Positions 38,485 through 48,000 of a stretch of DNA of 64,000 nt are shown piece by piece. The DNA is from Flavobacterium salilacus subsp. salilacus (GTDB taxonomy: Bacteria > Bacteroidota > Bacteroidia > Flavobacteriales > Flavobacteriaceae), in NCBI RefSeq assembly GCF_004634195.1, contig NZ_SKBP01000012.1, forward strand, positions 32,799-96,798. Direction: 5' to 3'. The notes beneath the pieces were generated by a model. The model made no database searches. It was not told where the DNA came from and saw nothing but the letters and a program-made list of their open reading frames with translations. Made by a program: the position numbers and the translations under genes. Position 1 is the first letter of the stretch; each line of letters starts with the position of its first letter.

Positions 38485-39012
38485 TCAATTTTTTAACAGG
38501 TTAATAACTTCTTGGTTTTTGGTGAAATCTGCATGATCTAAAGGAGTTCTGCCTTCTTTATCCTTATAGGTTTTACTCGCTTTATATTCTAATAATAATT
38601 TTATAAGCTCTGTATTTTCAAACTGAACGGCATATACCAGGGGCGTAACTCCCAAAGGGTCGGCAATATTAGGGTCTGCCTTATTTTCAAGCAGTACTTT
38701 TGCCATGTTTATATCGCCTTTTACGGCTGCTGCTGCCAGTGCCGTACCGTTGTCACTCTTATAATTAATGTCTTTTACGTGTTTTGCCAAATACTCCGCT
38801 ACTTCGGTATTGCCACGATAGCATGCCAGTATAAGCGGTGTAAAGCCCATAGGGCTTACGCTGTTAATGATATTCTTGTCTTTCGCTTCAAGTTGCTTCA
38901 TCTCGGCAACCGTGCCGTAACGAGCGGTATCAAAAACATCTTTGCCAGATTTCATTTGCGCATGGCAAACTGCGGATAGTAATAGGATGATGAGTAAGGT
39001 AATTTTTTTCAT
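38485..39012 (-). CDS. Exported ankyrin-repeat protein
   Basis: 175 residues: signal peptide (MKKITLLIILLLSAVCHA), then about four ankyrin repeats recognisable from GFTPLILACYRGNTEVAEYL, GTALAAAAVKGDINMAKVLL, GVTPLVYAVQFENTELIKLL and GRTPLDHA. A protein-protein interaction module in the periplasm. Its stop is 2 nt from the next ATG and it follows YceI by 17 nt, so it belongs to the six-gene operon. Confidence 0.9.
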   Translation of the reverse strand: MKKITLLIILLLSAVCHAQMKSGKDVFDTARYGTVAEMKQLEAKDKNIINSVSPMGFTPLILACYRGNTEVAEYLAKHVKDINYKSDNGTALAAAAVKGDINMAKVLLENKADPNIADPLGVTPLVYAVQFENTELIKLLLEYKASKTYKDKEGRTPLDHADFTKNQEVINLLKN

Positions 39013-39029
39013 AATACTGTTTTTAGTGT

Positions 39030-39581
39030 TTATTCAGACAGCGACAAATGATAGGTTACTGCTACTGTTTCGGCTACTTTGTTGCGTACTACCTTTGGCA
39101 CTTCAATATCAAAATCGGCAGGCTTTACATTAAATGCTCCTGTTATTGTTACCATATTTCCTGATTTTGATATCATAGCAATATCGGTAATTTGTTTCGT
39201 TTTTCCATGTAGGGTAAGTTCTCCTTTAATGGTGAATTTGTTTGGCGTTGCCGAAAGTTTTTTCACATCCAAATTTTCTATTTTACCTTTAAAGGTGGCT
39301 TTGGGATATTTATCGCTCTCCACATAATTTTCATTAAAATGCTCTTCCATAAGGGCTATTTTAAAGCGAAATCCTGTCATTAATGCCAGTACTGCAAAAT
39401 CACCGGTTGAGGCATTTAATACTGCCGAAACTGATGTATGTTCTGCAGCTACTTCTTCAAAGGATGATACCGAGGCTTCAAATTTTACTGTTCCTGTGCG
39501 TGTACCGTATTTTTGCGCATAAAAAACAGTTGGTAAGAGCAAGAACACCAGCAAGATACAATTTATAACACTCTTTTTCAT
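39030..39581 (-). CDS. YceI family protein
   Basis: 183 residues with a signal peptide (cleavage after VFYAQ) and the lipocalin-like YceI pattern: VKFEASVSSFEEV, TGFRFKIALMEEHFN, ATFKGKIE, FTIKGELTLHGKTKQI, DFDIEVPK. YceI folds bind polyisoprenoid or lipophilic ligands in the periplasm. Fourth gene of the operon between cytochrome c and ankyrin genes. Confidence 0.92.
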   Translation of the reverse strand: MKKSVINCILLVFLLLPTVFYAQKYGTRTGTVKFEASVSSFEEVAAEHTSVSAVLNASTGDFAVLALMTGFRFKIALMEEHFNENYVESDKYPKATFKGKIENLDVKKLSATPNKFTIKGELTLHGKTKQITDIAMISKSGNMVTITGAFNVKPADFDIEVPKVVRNKVAETVAVTYHLSLSE

Positions 39582-39594
39582 AGCATTTTATATT

Positions 39595-39960
39595 TTAATT
39601 TTCGGGTAGCCCATTGGCTGCCCATTCTACTATAAGGTCTATATTATTCATTGGCATACGCCCTGACTGCGGCATTAAACCTGTTTCTCCGTTTTGCCTT
39701 TGTATCCTGTCAAGTAAATCGGTATTTTCTACAGCATCTTTCACTTCCATATAGTTTGTAAGTGGTCGGAATGAGGATACTCCCCCCGCTCCATGACAAC
39801 TGATACAATTATTATCTATAATCGATTTTATATGTGTATCATAGGTTATTTCAACATCTACTATTACATCTTCTTCCAAATCCTCGTAGGTGTTGCTTTC
39901 GCAACTGCATAGTGTGGCTACGATACTTACTGCCAGTATTATATTTTTTATTTTCATCAT
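39595..39960 (-). CDS. c-type cytochrome-like lipoprotein
   Basis: 121 residues from the ATG at 39960. Lipoprotein signal with lipobox ending CSC, then one haem-binding CISCH motif (in DNNCISCHGAGGVSSF) and a likely Met axial ligand in TGLMPQSG. Short mono-haem cytochromes of this layout transfer electrons at the envelope. The start codon directly follows the DUF5777 stop (1 nt apart), so translation may be coupled. Confidence 0.88.
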   Translation of the reverse strand: MMKIKNIILAVSIVATLCSCESNTYEDLEEDVIVDVEITYDTHIKSIIDNNCISCHGAGGVSSFRPLTNYMEVKDAVENTDLLDRIQRQNGETGLMPQSGRMPMNNIDLIVEWAANGLPEN

Positions 39961-39961
39961 T

Positions 39962-40807
39962 CTAAAATACCCTGTATAAATTAAACCCAAAGAAAAAATC
40001 ACCATCGCCCCAGTCGCCTGCTGCGTGGGTTATGTAACCACTCTCTGTCATGGACTGTGAGTTGGTAAAAATCAACTGAAACACGTGTCCTCCCGTTTCT
40101 ATATCCAGCCCTACTGACAGGGGGTTTACATAAAAATCGGGTTTATCTGCGTTATATACATATTCTGCATTAAGCGATAACCTTTTTGTGAGCTTTACCC
40201 TGCCTCCTGCTCCTACCGAGAACTGGTTATCATTTTCAATAGCGGGGTCGTACAGGTTTTTGTGAATGAACGATGGAACTAACTGCAAGGAAACTTTATC
40301 TGATAATTTTCTTGATATTAATAACTGGCTTATATAGGCAAGCCTGTCATTAAATTCTATTTTAGGATAATCTTTTTCCTCTAAAAATGTATTTATATCT
40401 ACTGTATTATATCCTACTATTTCCAGAGGGAAATTGTCGCCCTGCCTTGCCAGCCTGTACTTTATGCTTGTTTCATACATCTTTAGCATGGTATGTCTTG
40501 AGGCACTTACAGAGAGCCAGTCGGTAATACCATATACCCCTCCTATTTTTGTGGTTGCCATATCGAGCCCAAAAAACTCTGATATACCGTCTTTTACCGA
40601 CCCAAATCGGTGCGATACTACAAAGTAAAATTCTTTTTTGGCAGGCATTTTTGTGGTTTGCAGGGTTACTATCTGCAAGCCCTTAAATACCGCTGTTACG
40701 TAATTTTCACTTACGGTTTGCGTAGAGTCCAGCTCTGCGAGCAGGTCATCCTGAGCACTAACTGTTATTGCCCCGAAAAGGCAAGCTGCCAGTATTAGTT
40801 TCTTCAT
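39962..40807 (-). CDS. DUF5777 family beta-barrel protein
   Basis: 281 residues with a signal peptide (MKKLILAACLFGAITVSAQ). Repeated amphipathic strands (EFYFVVSHRFGSVKDGISEF, DWLSVSASRHTMLKMYETSI, KVSLQLVPSFIHK, YVYNADKPDFYVNPLSVGLD) ending in RVF fit an outer-membrane barrel. Matches DUF5777 as I recall it. It lies directly upstream of the cytochrome gene and is typically found with YceI and cytochrome genes in Bacteroidota. Confidence 0.85.
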   Translation of the reverse strand: MKKLILAACLFGAITVSAQDDLLAELDSTQTVSENYVTAVFKGLQIVTLQTTKMPAKKEFYFVVSHRFGSVKDGISEFFGLDMATTKIGGVYGITDWLSVSASRHTMLKMYETSIKYRLARQGDNFPLEIVGYNTVDINTFLEEKDYPKIEFNDRLAYISQLLISRKLSDKVSLQLVPSFIHKNLYDPAIENDNQFSVGAGGRVKLTKRLSLNAEYVYNADKPDFYVNPLSVGLDIETGGHVFQLIFTNSQSMTESGYITHAAGDWGDGDFFFGFNLYRVF

Positions 40808-40819
40808 ATATTTATTTAA

Positions 40820-41206
40820 TCAATTACTGGTACATTGGTCGAGTTTTACCTCGCTAAAAATTTCGTCATACCCAATGCAGCGTCCTTTTACAGTAACGGC
40901 ATCGTTAACCTTAATTTGCTTATTAGTGCTGAATGAACAAAACACCGCCGAATCGATTGTTATGAGCGAGTCGGCAACATGCGTTACCATGCCTTGTACT
41001 GCTATGGTTTTATTAAGGTATTTAGCATCTGTAGCCTGACTATCTTTTTCATAATCAGACAGCAGTTGCTGTGCCGAAACGGTATAGGCTGCCTCTTCTT
41101 CTGCTATATTGCGTGCCTCCCTATATGCATAGTTGTGTATAAACAATAGCAGCCCTGCAACTATTATCAATACTATGGCTATACTTTTTACAATTCGTTT
41201 TTTCAT
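40820..41206 (-). CDS. Membrane-anchored OB-fold (tRNA_anti-like) protein
   Basis: 128 residues from the ATG at 41206, preceded by AAAGGGCAAATG. One N-terminal TM segment (residues 8-25), a charged linker, and a C-terminal OB-like domain with KTIAVQGMVTHVADSLITID and KVNDAVTVKGRCIGYDEIFSEVKLDQC, the usual end of exported OB-fold proteins. Despite the label, it is not a tRNA-binding protein in this setting. First gene of the operon, followed 12 nt later by DUF5777. Confidence 0.82.
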   Translation of the reverse strand: MKKRIVKSIAIVLIIVAGLLLFIHNYAYREARNIAEEEAAYTVSAQQLLSDYEKDSQATDAKYLNKTIAVQGMVTHVADSLITIDSAVFCSFSTNKQIKVNDAVTVKGRCIGYDEIFSEVKLDQCTSN

Positions 41207-41261
41207 TTGCCCTTTGTTATAATGAAGAAAGTATGCAAAACAGCTCACTAACTCATTTTAA

Positions 41262-41269
41262 CAAAAGTA
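41262..41269 (-). promoter_or_regulatory. -7 box of the six-gene operon
   Basis: Minus-strand TACTTTTG (TAnnTTTG), 55 nt ahead of the OB-fold gene. No clear -33 element. Confidence 0.5.
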
Positions 41270-41397
41270 AATAAAAGACTGAATTACTGATAATAATAAG
41301 GATGAATGAAGGGTTTGAGTGAGAATTTGAATGGATAGATTGAGAATTTGAAAAAAGGAGAATTTAGCCTGCTTAAACTTGAGTTTATATTACAGTA

Positions 41398-42360
41398 TTA
41401 CTTTTTCCATTTGGTTTCTCTCCATTTTTTTTGCTCTTCTTTAGATAGAAACGTCCATGCTACAATGCGGGTAGATTTATTGCCCGTTCCCATCAGTATT
41501 GTTTTTACATCAAAAACCTCAAGGGCGTCTAATGCTTTATAAATACCTTTCAGGTTTGATTGTTTAGATACTAAGGTAGAGAACCAAAAACAGTTGGCAG
41601 CAAATTGTTTACTCTCCTGTATCATGGTATGGATAAACTGATGTTCGCCGCCATCATAAATGAGTTCGTTGCTGATACCCGCAAAGTTAAGTTCGGGTGT
41701 TTTTACTTTTTTTCCGGAAAGATTTTTAACTTTTCGCAGTGTTCCTTTTTGCGCCTCTTCGGCAGAGGCATGAAAAGGCGGATTGCACAGGGTTATATCT
41801 ATTTTATCGTCTGCCTCTATTATCCCCTGAAAAATAGCTGCCGGATTTTTTTGTAATCGGCATTCTACCTTACCGCTAAGTTGTGCATTGGCATCAAGTA
41901 TATTTTGTGCTGAAGCAATTGATTTTGGATTGATATCCGTTCCGATAAACTTCCAACTATATTCTGTAACGCCAAGTATAGGATAAATACAGTTAGCCCC
42001 CACCCCAACATCAAGGCATGTTATCTTATCTCCTGTGGGGATTCTGCCAAAGTTACTTTCGCCTAATAAATCAGCAGCATAATGGATATAGTCGGCTCTT
42101 CCGGGTATGGGTGGGCACAGGTTTTCATCAGGAAACTCCCAGTGCTTTACATCATAATAGTAATTAAGTAATGCTGTATTTAAAAGTTTTACAGCAACAG
42201 GACTTGAAAAGTCAACCGAATCAACCCCATATTTATTGGGTTTTACATGATTTCCTAATTCCGGTACAGCGGTTATTAACGCATTAAGATCATATCTTTC
42301 CCTATTTTTATTGCGGGGGTGCAGCCTATCTTTTTCTTCTTGCCTTTTTTCTGTTGCCAT
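41398..42360 (-). CDS. rlmF: 23S rRNA (adenine(1618)-N6)-methyltransferase
   Basis: 320 residues from the ATG at 42360; a TATTTTTG box ends 5 nt upstream of it, which rules against the longer in-frame start. SAM-dependent class I methyltransferase with CLDVGVGANCIYPI (SAM loop), FIGTDINPKSI and the catalytic CNPPF tetrad. The N-terminal LHPRNKNRERYDLNAL and HWEFPDENLCPPIPGRADYIH blocks are specific to RlmF/YbiN. Methylates A1618 in helix 59 of 23S rRNA. Confidence 0.95.
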   Translation of the reverse strand: MATEKRQEEKDRLHPRNKNRERYDLNALITAVPELGNHVKPNKYGVDSVDFSSPVAVKLLNTALLNYYYDVKHWEFPDENLCPPIPGRADYIHYAADLLGESNFGRIPTGDKITCLDVGVGANCIYPILGVTEYSWKFIGTDINPKSIASAQNILDANAQLSGKVECRLQKNPAAIFQGIIEADDKIDITLCNPPFHASAEEAQKGTLRKVKNLSGKKVKTPELNFAGISNELIYDGGEHQFIHTMIQESKQFAANCFWFSTLVSKQSNLKGIYKALDALEVFDVKTILMGTGNKSTRIVAWTFLSKEEQKKWRETKWKK

Positions 42361-42365
42361 AATTG

Positions 42366-42373
42366 CAAAAATA
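42366..42373 (-). promoter_or_regulatory. -7 box of rlmF
   Basis: Minus-strand TATTTTTG, 5 nt from the ATG; possible leaderless transcript. Confidence 0.45.
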
Positions 42374-42413
42374 GTTATAAAAGGCATATACCCTCTATAA
42401 AGTTATCATTGGT

Positions 42414-42980
42414 TTAAACCCGTAACGAACAACGGAATCCTCTGGCTGCGTAATAGGATTCTGCTCCGTTATGGTAAACAAACACGTGGTTGTAACGCCT
42501 GTCGGCAAAAATAGCTCCGCCGTGTTTTCGTATTTCGTCAGGAGTTTTTATCCAACTCGATGTTTTAGTGTCAAATTCGCCCAGCTTTTGCAGTGCTTTA
42601 TATTCTTCTTCGGTTAAAAGCGCTGCTCCCATCTCCTGCGCTGCATCAACCGCATTGTTTTTAGGCTTATGTTGCTTTCTTGCTTCCAGCGCAGTATTGT
42701 CATAACAATAACTCCTCCTGCCTTTGGGGCTTTCTGCCACACAATCATAAAAAATATATTCTCCTGTTTTTGTATCGAAATCTACTACATCAGGCTCGCC
42801 CCCCGTTTCTTCCATCTCGTTAAGCGACCATAACTTTTCGGGACTGGTTTCGAGTTTTACAACTACATCTGCCCATTTCAAACCTTTATGCCTGTGCATG
42901 TTTTTCTCAAAACGGGTTTGTAATACTTTGAGTAATTCATCCTGTAAATCGGGAGAAAGATTTTTATTTTTAGTACTCAT
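42414..42980 (-). CDS. DUF4256 domain-containing protein
   Basis: 188 residues, soluble and charged. Conserved pieces are LWSLNEMEETGGEPDVV, YIFYDCVAESPKGRRS and a late IFADRRYNHVFVYHNGAESYYAARGF block, which match DUF4256, a family of unknown function. The C-terminal Tyr/Arg-rich segment is striking but has no known role. Last core gene before the accessory island. Confidence 0.82.
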   Translation of the reverse strand: MSTKNKNLSPDLQDELLKVLQTRFEKNMHRHKGLKWADVVVKLETSPEKLWSLNEMEETGGEPDVVDFDTKTGEYIFYDCVAESPKGRRSYCYDNTALEARKQHKPKNNAVDAAQEMGAALLTEEEYKALQKLGEFDTKTSSWIKTPDEIRKHGGAIFADRRYNHVFVYHNGAESYYAARGFRCSLRV

Positions 42981-43010
42981 ACTTTAGTAATTTGTATGGG
43001 CAATATAATA

Positions 43011-43040
43011 AAAAAGCTCCGGTTTTCACCGAAGCTTTTT
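43011..43040. terminator. Terminator-like hairpin with no matching gene
   Basis: Arms AAAAAGCTCCGGT and ACCGAAGCTTTTT (one mismatch) with a TTTC loop, symmetric A- and T-runs. It lies upstream of the DUF4256 start (42980), so it cannot end that gene. Whatever gene used it must have been to the right, where the accessory island now begins. Confidence 0.75.
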
Positions 43041-43090
43041 AAAATACATTAGTACAAAAAGGGACAGCTAAAACGGGACAAAATGAAATT

Positions 43091-44065
43091 TTGGTCGCAG
43101 GAAAAGGCTCAGACCTCAACAATAATGAAGCATTACAGGGGAGAGCAAAGCGTAAAACAATAACCAATAGTATGATGCTAAACCTTATTGATGTAGCTAA
43201 ACAAAAAGGTAATGATGAGCAGTTAAAAAGTTTGTGGAATACTTATCATTGTCAAAGTGATATAATAAGCACTAACGGACGCATTTACGGTCGGTATTGT
43301 AAAAACAGATTTTGTACGCTTTGCTGTAGTATCAGAAAAGCAGAAATTATAAATAAATATTTCCCAATTATAGAAAAGTGGGAAGAGCCTTATTTTGTAA
43401 CACTTACCGTTAAAGCCTGCAAAGCTGAAAAATTAAAATTAATGGTTAGTAAAGTATTACAGGGCTTTCAGCTTATAAAAGACAAACATAAAAAAAGCTA
43501 CCAAAGGGGTAAAGGTATTAAGCTAATAGGGGTAAAGTCGCTGGAATGTAATTTTAACCCCACTAAAAAAACATATAATCCTCATTTACATTTGATAGTA
43601 GCTAATAAAGAGATAGCTGAAATATTGATAAAAGATTGGCTGGAGTTATGGAATAGAAAAGGAAAGTTATTCGCCAGTAGAAAAGCTCAGGATATGAAAA
43701 AAATATTTAATGCTGAAACCGGATTGATTGAGATTATAAAATATGGTACTAAAATATTTACCGAACCTGATATAAAGAAAAAAGGCGAAAACAGCTCCTA
43801 TCAAATATATGTAGCAGCGTTGGATGTTATACTTAGAGCGATGAAAGGCAAACGCATTTTTGAACGCTTTGGATTTAATTCTGAAAAGAAGTCAGTTATT
43901 GAGATAGCCGAACCTCAACCCGTTACCGATTACAAACAATGGGAGTTTAACCCTAAACTATCCGATTGGAAAAATACGGATACTGATGAGGTATTAACGG
44001 GCTATAAACCCAAACACCAGCTTACCGCTATACTGTCAAATTGTATAGATCTCGATTCTAAATAA
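43091..44065 (+). CDS. rep: HUH-type rolling-circle replication initiator (Rep_1-like), 5' end uncertain
   Basis: 324 residues from a TTG at 43091. Features: a Cys cluster C70xxxxC75xxC78C79, a YFVTLTVK motif, the HUH pair H165/H167 in NPHLHLIV, and the Tyr motif IIKYGTK with Y218 and K221 as likely nickase residues. This is the layout of plasmid rolling-circle Rep proteins. The frame is open upstream to 43043 (NTLVQKGTAKTGQNEI) without an ATG, so the 5' end is probably truncated or uses a rare start. A 3' fragment of a second copy lies at 52793-53032. Confidence 0.85.
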   Translation: MVAGKGSDLNNNEALQGRAKRKTITNSMMLNLIDVAKQKGNDEQLKSLWNTYHCQSDIISTNGRIYGRYCKNRFCTLCCSIRKAEIINKYFPIIEKWEEPYFVTLTVKACKAEKLKLMVSKVLQGFQLIKDKHKKSYQRGKGIKLIGVKSLECNFNPTKKTYNPHLHLIVANKEIAEILIKDWLELWNRKGKLFASRKAQDMKKIFNAETGLIEIIKYGTKIFTEPDIKKKGENSSYQIYVAALDVILRAMKGKRIFERFGFNSEKKSVIEIAEPQPVTDYKQWEFNPKLSDWKNTDTDEVLTGYKPKHQLTAILSNCIDLDSK

Positions 44066-44596
44066 AATTTATAAATTAACTTTTCTTTTTTTGATTTTTC
44101 AATCTGCTTTTAGTGTTTTTAATCCTGTTACGATATATTTTGTTCATAATTTTTGTCTTTTATTTAGAGTTTTCCCAGTCTAACTCGTTTACTTGCCATA
44201 ATATTTTATGTGGTGGTTTAAACTTTTTTGATTTAAGCAGGAATAGGGTTTTTATTTCATATTTTATTTTTTTATATTATATAAATAGATTAATAAAGAA
44301 AAGAAACAGATTAAGTATGGGATTGAAATAACTATTATTATAGCCAATTATAAAAATTTTAACTAAGTTCATTATGTTCTTTTTTGCAATACATAAACTA
44401 ACATCTGTTTATTGGTATTTTCTCTGATAAAAAAACTAAGAATTTTTTGAACTTTACCTCTAAAGTTAATCTATAAATATATTTAATATTTCTTTCTGTT
44501 TAATTGATAAAATTTTAATGATTTCTAAATATCGATTACGGGAAAACCGTAATCGATATTTAGATGACTATTTTATTTTTACCAAAATTTTAACAA
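44066..44596. other. 531-nt AT-rich gap between rep and the toxin locus
   Basis: Strongly AT-rich with no convincing gene; the 72-codon ORF at 44113-44331 is hydrophobic low-complexity and has no sensible start context. The only structure I see is the perfect 17-bp hairpin at 44525-44563. It may hold the promoter of the toxin operon or a replicon-derived origin. Confidence 0.6.
44525..44563. repeat. Perfect 17-bp hairpin upstream of the T9SS/RHS locus
   Basis: Arms at 44525-44541 and 44547-44563 around a GAAAA loop. No T-run directly follows, so it is not a standard terminator. It lies 33 nt before the 44597 ATG. It could be a regulatory leader hairpin, a protein-binding dyad, or the remnant of a rolling-circle origin. 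Confidence 0.75.
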
Positions 44597-45052
44597 ATGA
44601 AAAAACTCTTCTCTTTTATGGTAATATTATTACCTCTTTATTTTCATGCACAAACACAATATGATGTACTTGTGTTTGATTATGATATCGCCGGCAATCA
44701 AATTACACGTGAGTTGATTTGCATAAGTTGTGACAATCCGTTAAGACCAGCCCATGAACATGCTGAGGAAGAGTCTATAGCGTTGACGCAGAGTAGCGAG
44801 TATGAGCAATTATCATATTATCCAAATCCAGTACTTGAACAACTTTATATAAAATGGGTAAATAATCATGAAATATATGTTACAACTATTGAAGTTTATT
44901 CAATTAGGGGTCAAAAAGTGAAACGTATTGAAAATTTAAAGGGGGCCGATAACCATACTATAGATTTTGGAAGTTTTGCTCAGGGTATATATACAGTTTT
45001 GTTGATGTACAATAATAATACTGTTGAAGATTTAAAAGTCATCAAAAAATAA
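44597..45052 (+). CDS. Stand-alone T9SS C-terminal sorting-domain protein
   Basis: 151 residues: Sec signal peptide (cleavage likely after FHAQ), a short segment YDVLVFDYDIAGNQITREL that resembles one RHS/YD repeat (YDxxGN), an acidic linker, and a type A T9SS sorting domain (LSYYPNPVLEQLYIKW to EDLKVIKK). There is no other cargo domain. The RHS toxin gene starts 3 nt after its stop, so the pair is almost certainly cotranscribed. A carrier that brings the RHS protein to T9SS is an inference. Confidence 0.85.
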   Translation: MKKLFSFMVILLPLYFHAQTQYDVLVFDYDIAGNQITRELICISCDNPLRPAHEHAEEESIALTQSSEYEQLSYYPNPVLEQLYIKWVNNHEIYVTTIEVYSIRGQKVKRIENLKGADNHTIDFGSFAQGIYTVLLMYNNNTVEDLKVIKK

Positions 45053-45055
45053 ACA

Positions 45056-48000
45056 ATGAAAAAATATATTTACATATCCTTATTTTTAATTTCATCCCTT
45101 TACTTAAGTGGTCAAAATATAGGTGTTTCAGAGCAAGGTGTAACAGTATTACATTACTCTGAGCCTGAATCCTCTCCTGCTTCAGAAGAAAATTATACAG
45201 CATTATCTACAACTACGGCGGGTACACCAACAGGTAACTCTCCGGAAGTGGGCATTACAGGAGGAACATTGTCAGTTTCTCTTTCGGGTTCAGCAACATA
45301 TAATATCCCATTCGCTTTGCCTCCTGGAATAAATGGAGTAGTTCCGGAAATAGGATTAAGCTACAATAGTAATTCCGGAAATGGATATGCCGGCTATGGA
45401 TGGAATGTTTCGGGATTATCAAGTATTACCAGAATACCTGCAACAATTTATCATGATAATATTATAGATGGTGTTGATTACAACTCATTAGACAGGTTTG
45501 CATTAGACGGACAGCGGCTAATATTGAAAAGTGGAACTTATGGTGCAGCTGATTCTGTTTATGAAACAGAAAATTTTAGTAATATAAAAATTACTGCTAT
45601 TGGGACGACATTCCTCTCTAGTCCAGCTTATTTTAAAGTAGAATATCCTGATGGTTCATTTGCTCTTTATGGTAATGGAACAAATGGATATGCGAGAAAC
45701 GAGTGGGCGATTACATCTTGGCAAAATACGCAAGGCTTAACTATAACATACGGATATATGAAAGACTATGGTCAAAATTCTATAAGAATAGCCTTTATTC
45801 GTTATGGTCCAATCGCTGATGAGGAAGATTCTTTAAATGAAATTAATTTTAGATATGAAGAGCGTGACAGATCTGAAAATGGCTATGTCGGGGATCATTT
45901 GTATGAAATTGATAATATTTTAAAGGAAGTTAGAATAGAAGGAGGTAATGTGCCTTATAGAAATTACTACTTAGCATATGACACAACGACACTTGGTTAC
46001 CAACGGCTTACTAGTATAACCGAGAAAAGTGGGGATAATACGAAAAGTTATAATCCTACAGTATTTACGTATTCTAACACTTCAAATTCTATCCAATATA
46101 GTTCTAATACTTCGGCAAATATAGGACATGACATTGCTGTTACTAATAGTATAGCACAAGCATCCGATTTTAATGGCGATGGTGAAATGGATTTTCTTTT
46201 ATACGCAACAAGTGGTACTTTAAATAAAAATATATATTGGATTTATAGCAATATAAACTCTCCAAGCGGAGCAAATCTTGTAGAACACGCTGTAGGTAAT
46301 TTTGAAGCTATCCTTCCTGTAAATCTATTATATGAGGATGATAATAACGAATTTTTACTTGAAAAATCTGGTTGGACAGTCATAAAAAAATTAAGTAGCA
46401 GTTATCAGTTCACATCCAGAGCCATGGGAGGATCATTTTCAATTAATATTTTGGATGACTTCTCTATCAGTAATACAGACTTGGGAGGAACAAATAATAA
46501 AAATTTTTATAGTGGTGATTTTAATGGTGATGGATTGACAGATATTTTTTGTATTCCACAAGCATCTACTGCAACTTATTTTATTAATCTTGACAGAAGA
46601 TTAGCGATACACGAAAATTATTCAGGGAGTTTAATAGAATCTATAGGGAATAATGATAAAGTTCTAATATCTGACTTTAATGGAGACGGAAAATCTGATA
46701 TATTACATTTTAAAAGTCATAAATTATATGTTTACACCCTTAATTCACAAGATGTACTTGTAAATCTCGTTCAGATTACAAATGATTCATCAATTATTGT
46801 AAATGATGCAACCCAAATAATGCTCGGAGATTATAATGGAGATGGAAAAGCTGATTTTATTATTCCTAAAGGGTCAGGATATACAGAGTATAGAAAATAT
46901 ACTTCTACGGGTACTAGTTACCTTAAGACAATAGAAGAATTTCCTTCATTCTATTATGCACCGGGGAACGAATTAAATTCTCGTCATTACATACCTACAG
47001 ATTATAATAATGATGGAAAATCGGATCTTCTTGAAATAAGTGCCAGTGGAGCTTTAGGAAGTGCAGGCCAAGTTGTTGTAAAATGTTTTATCAACAAAGA
47101 TGGTAATTTTAGTGGTACCGCAGGTAATTATATTACATATAATACAGGGAGTCAATCAGGATTAGACTCTTTCGCAATGCCGATTTTTTTAACCAGTGAT
47201 AAATACAATCCTGGTAAAGAAATAGCTGTAGTTAGGGGTAATAAGCTAATGTATTTTAAGTCTTTAAAAGATTTTAACTCTGAAAAACTTTTAAGGAGTA
47301 TAACCACAGGAAACGGTGTTACAGAATCAATAACCTACACCTCACTAGGAGCTTGCCCCAGTTGTATGGATTATTCTATAGATACCGAAAATAAAGTAGC
47401 TTTTCCTAATTACGATATCATAGCCAACCCATCTCAAAATATAGTTACCAAATTAGAAAGAGAAAGTTCTCAAGGTACTCAAAAACAAATTTATAGATAT
47501 CTTGGTGCTGTTTCGAATCTTGAGGGACAGGGTTTTCTCGGTTTTAAATCGATATTAAAAACAAATTGGCATCAAGATAATTCTGAAGTTATATCAAATG
47601 TAACAAAATTTGATGTATTAAATCATGGTGTTGTAATCGAACAAATAACCGTTGCCGGTTGGGCGTCTTTATATACGAGTTATGCACCTCCTACATTTAT
47701 TAGTAAGTCTTCTTTTTCGAATGATAATACATTAACAGCCAGTAAAGTTTTTAATAGTAATTTAGTTTACAGTACCGTTCATGATGGACTTAATAATACC
47801 TCAAAAATATCGGCATACATATATGATTCTTATAATAATGTATTGACTTTGGGTTATGTTTTAAAAAAAGGAGCTCAAACTCAAAAAACAGGAGGCTATT
47901 TTTATGAGTATTTTAATGACCCTTTAGGCTCGACGTATTATATCGGTAGATTGAAAAAACTAAATACGACGGAAACACAAGATGAAGTCACACTCACAAC

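Noticed and set aside
44113..44331. 72-codon ORF in the gap between rep and the toxin operon
   Set aside because: Hydrophobic, low-complexity, AT-driven and without a plausible start context or similarity to known small membrane proteins.
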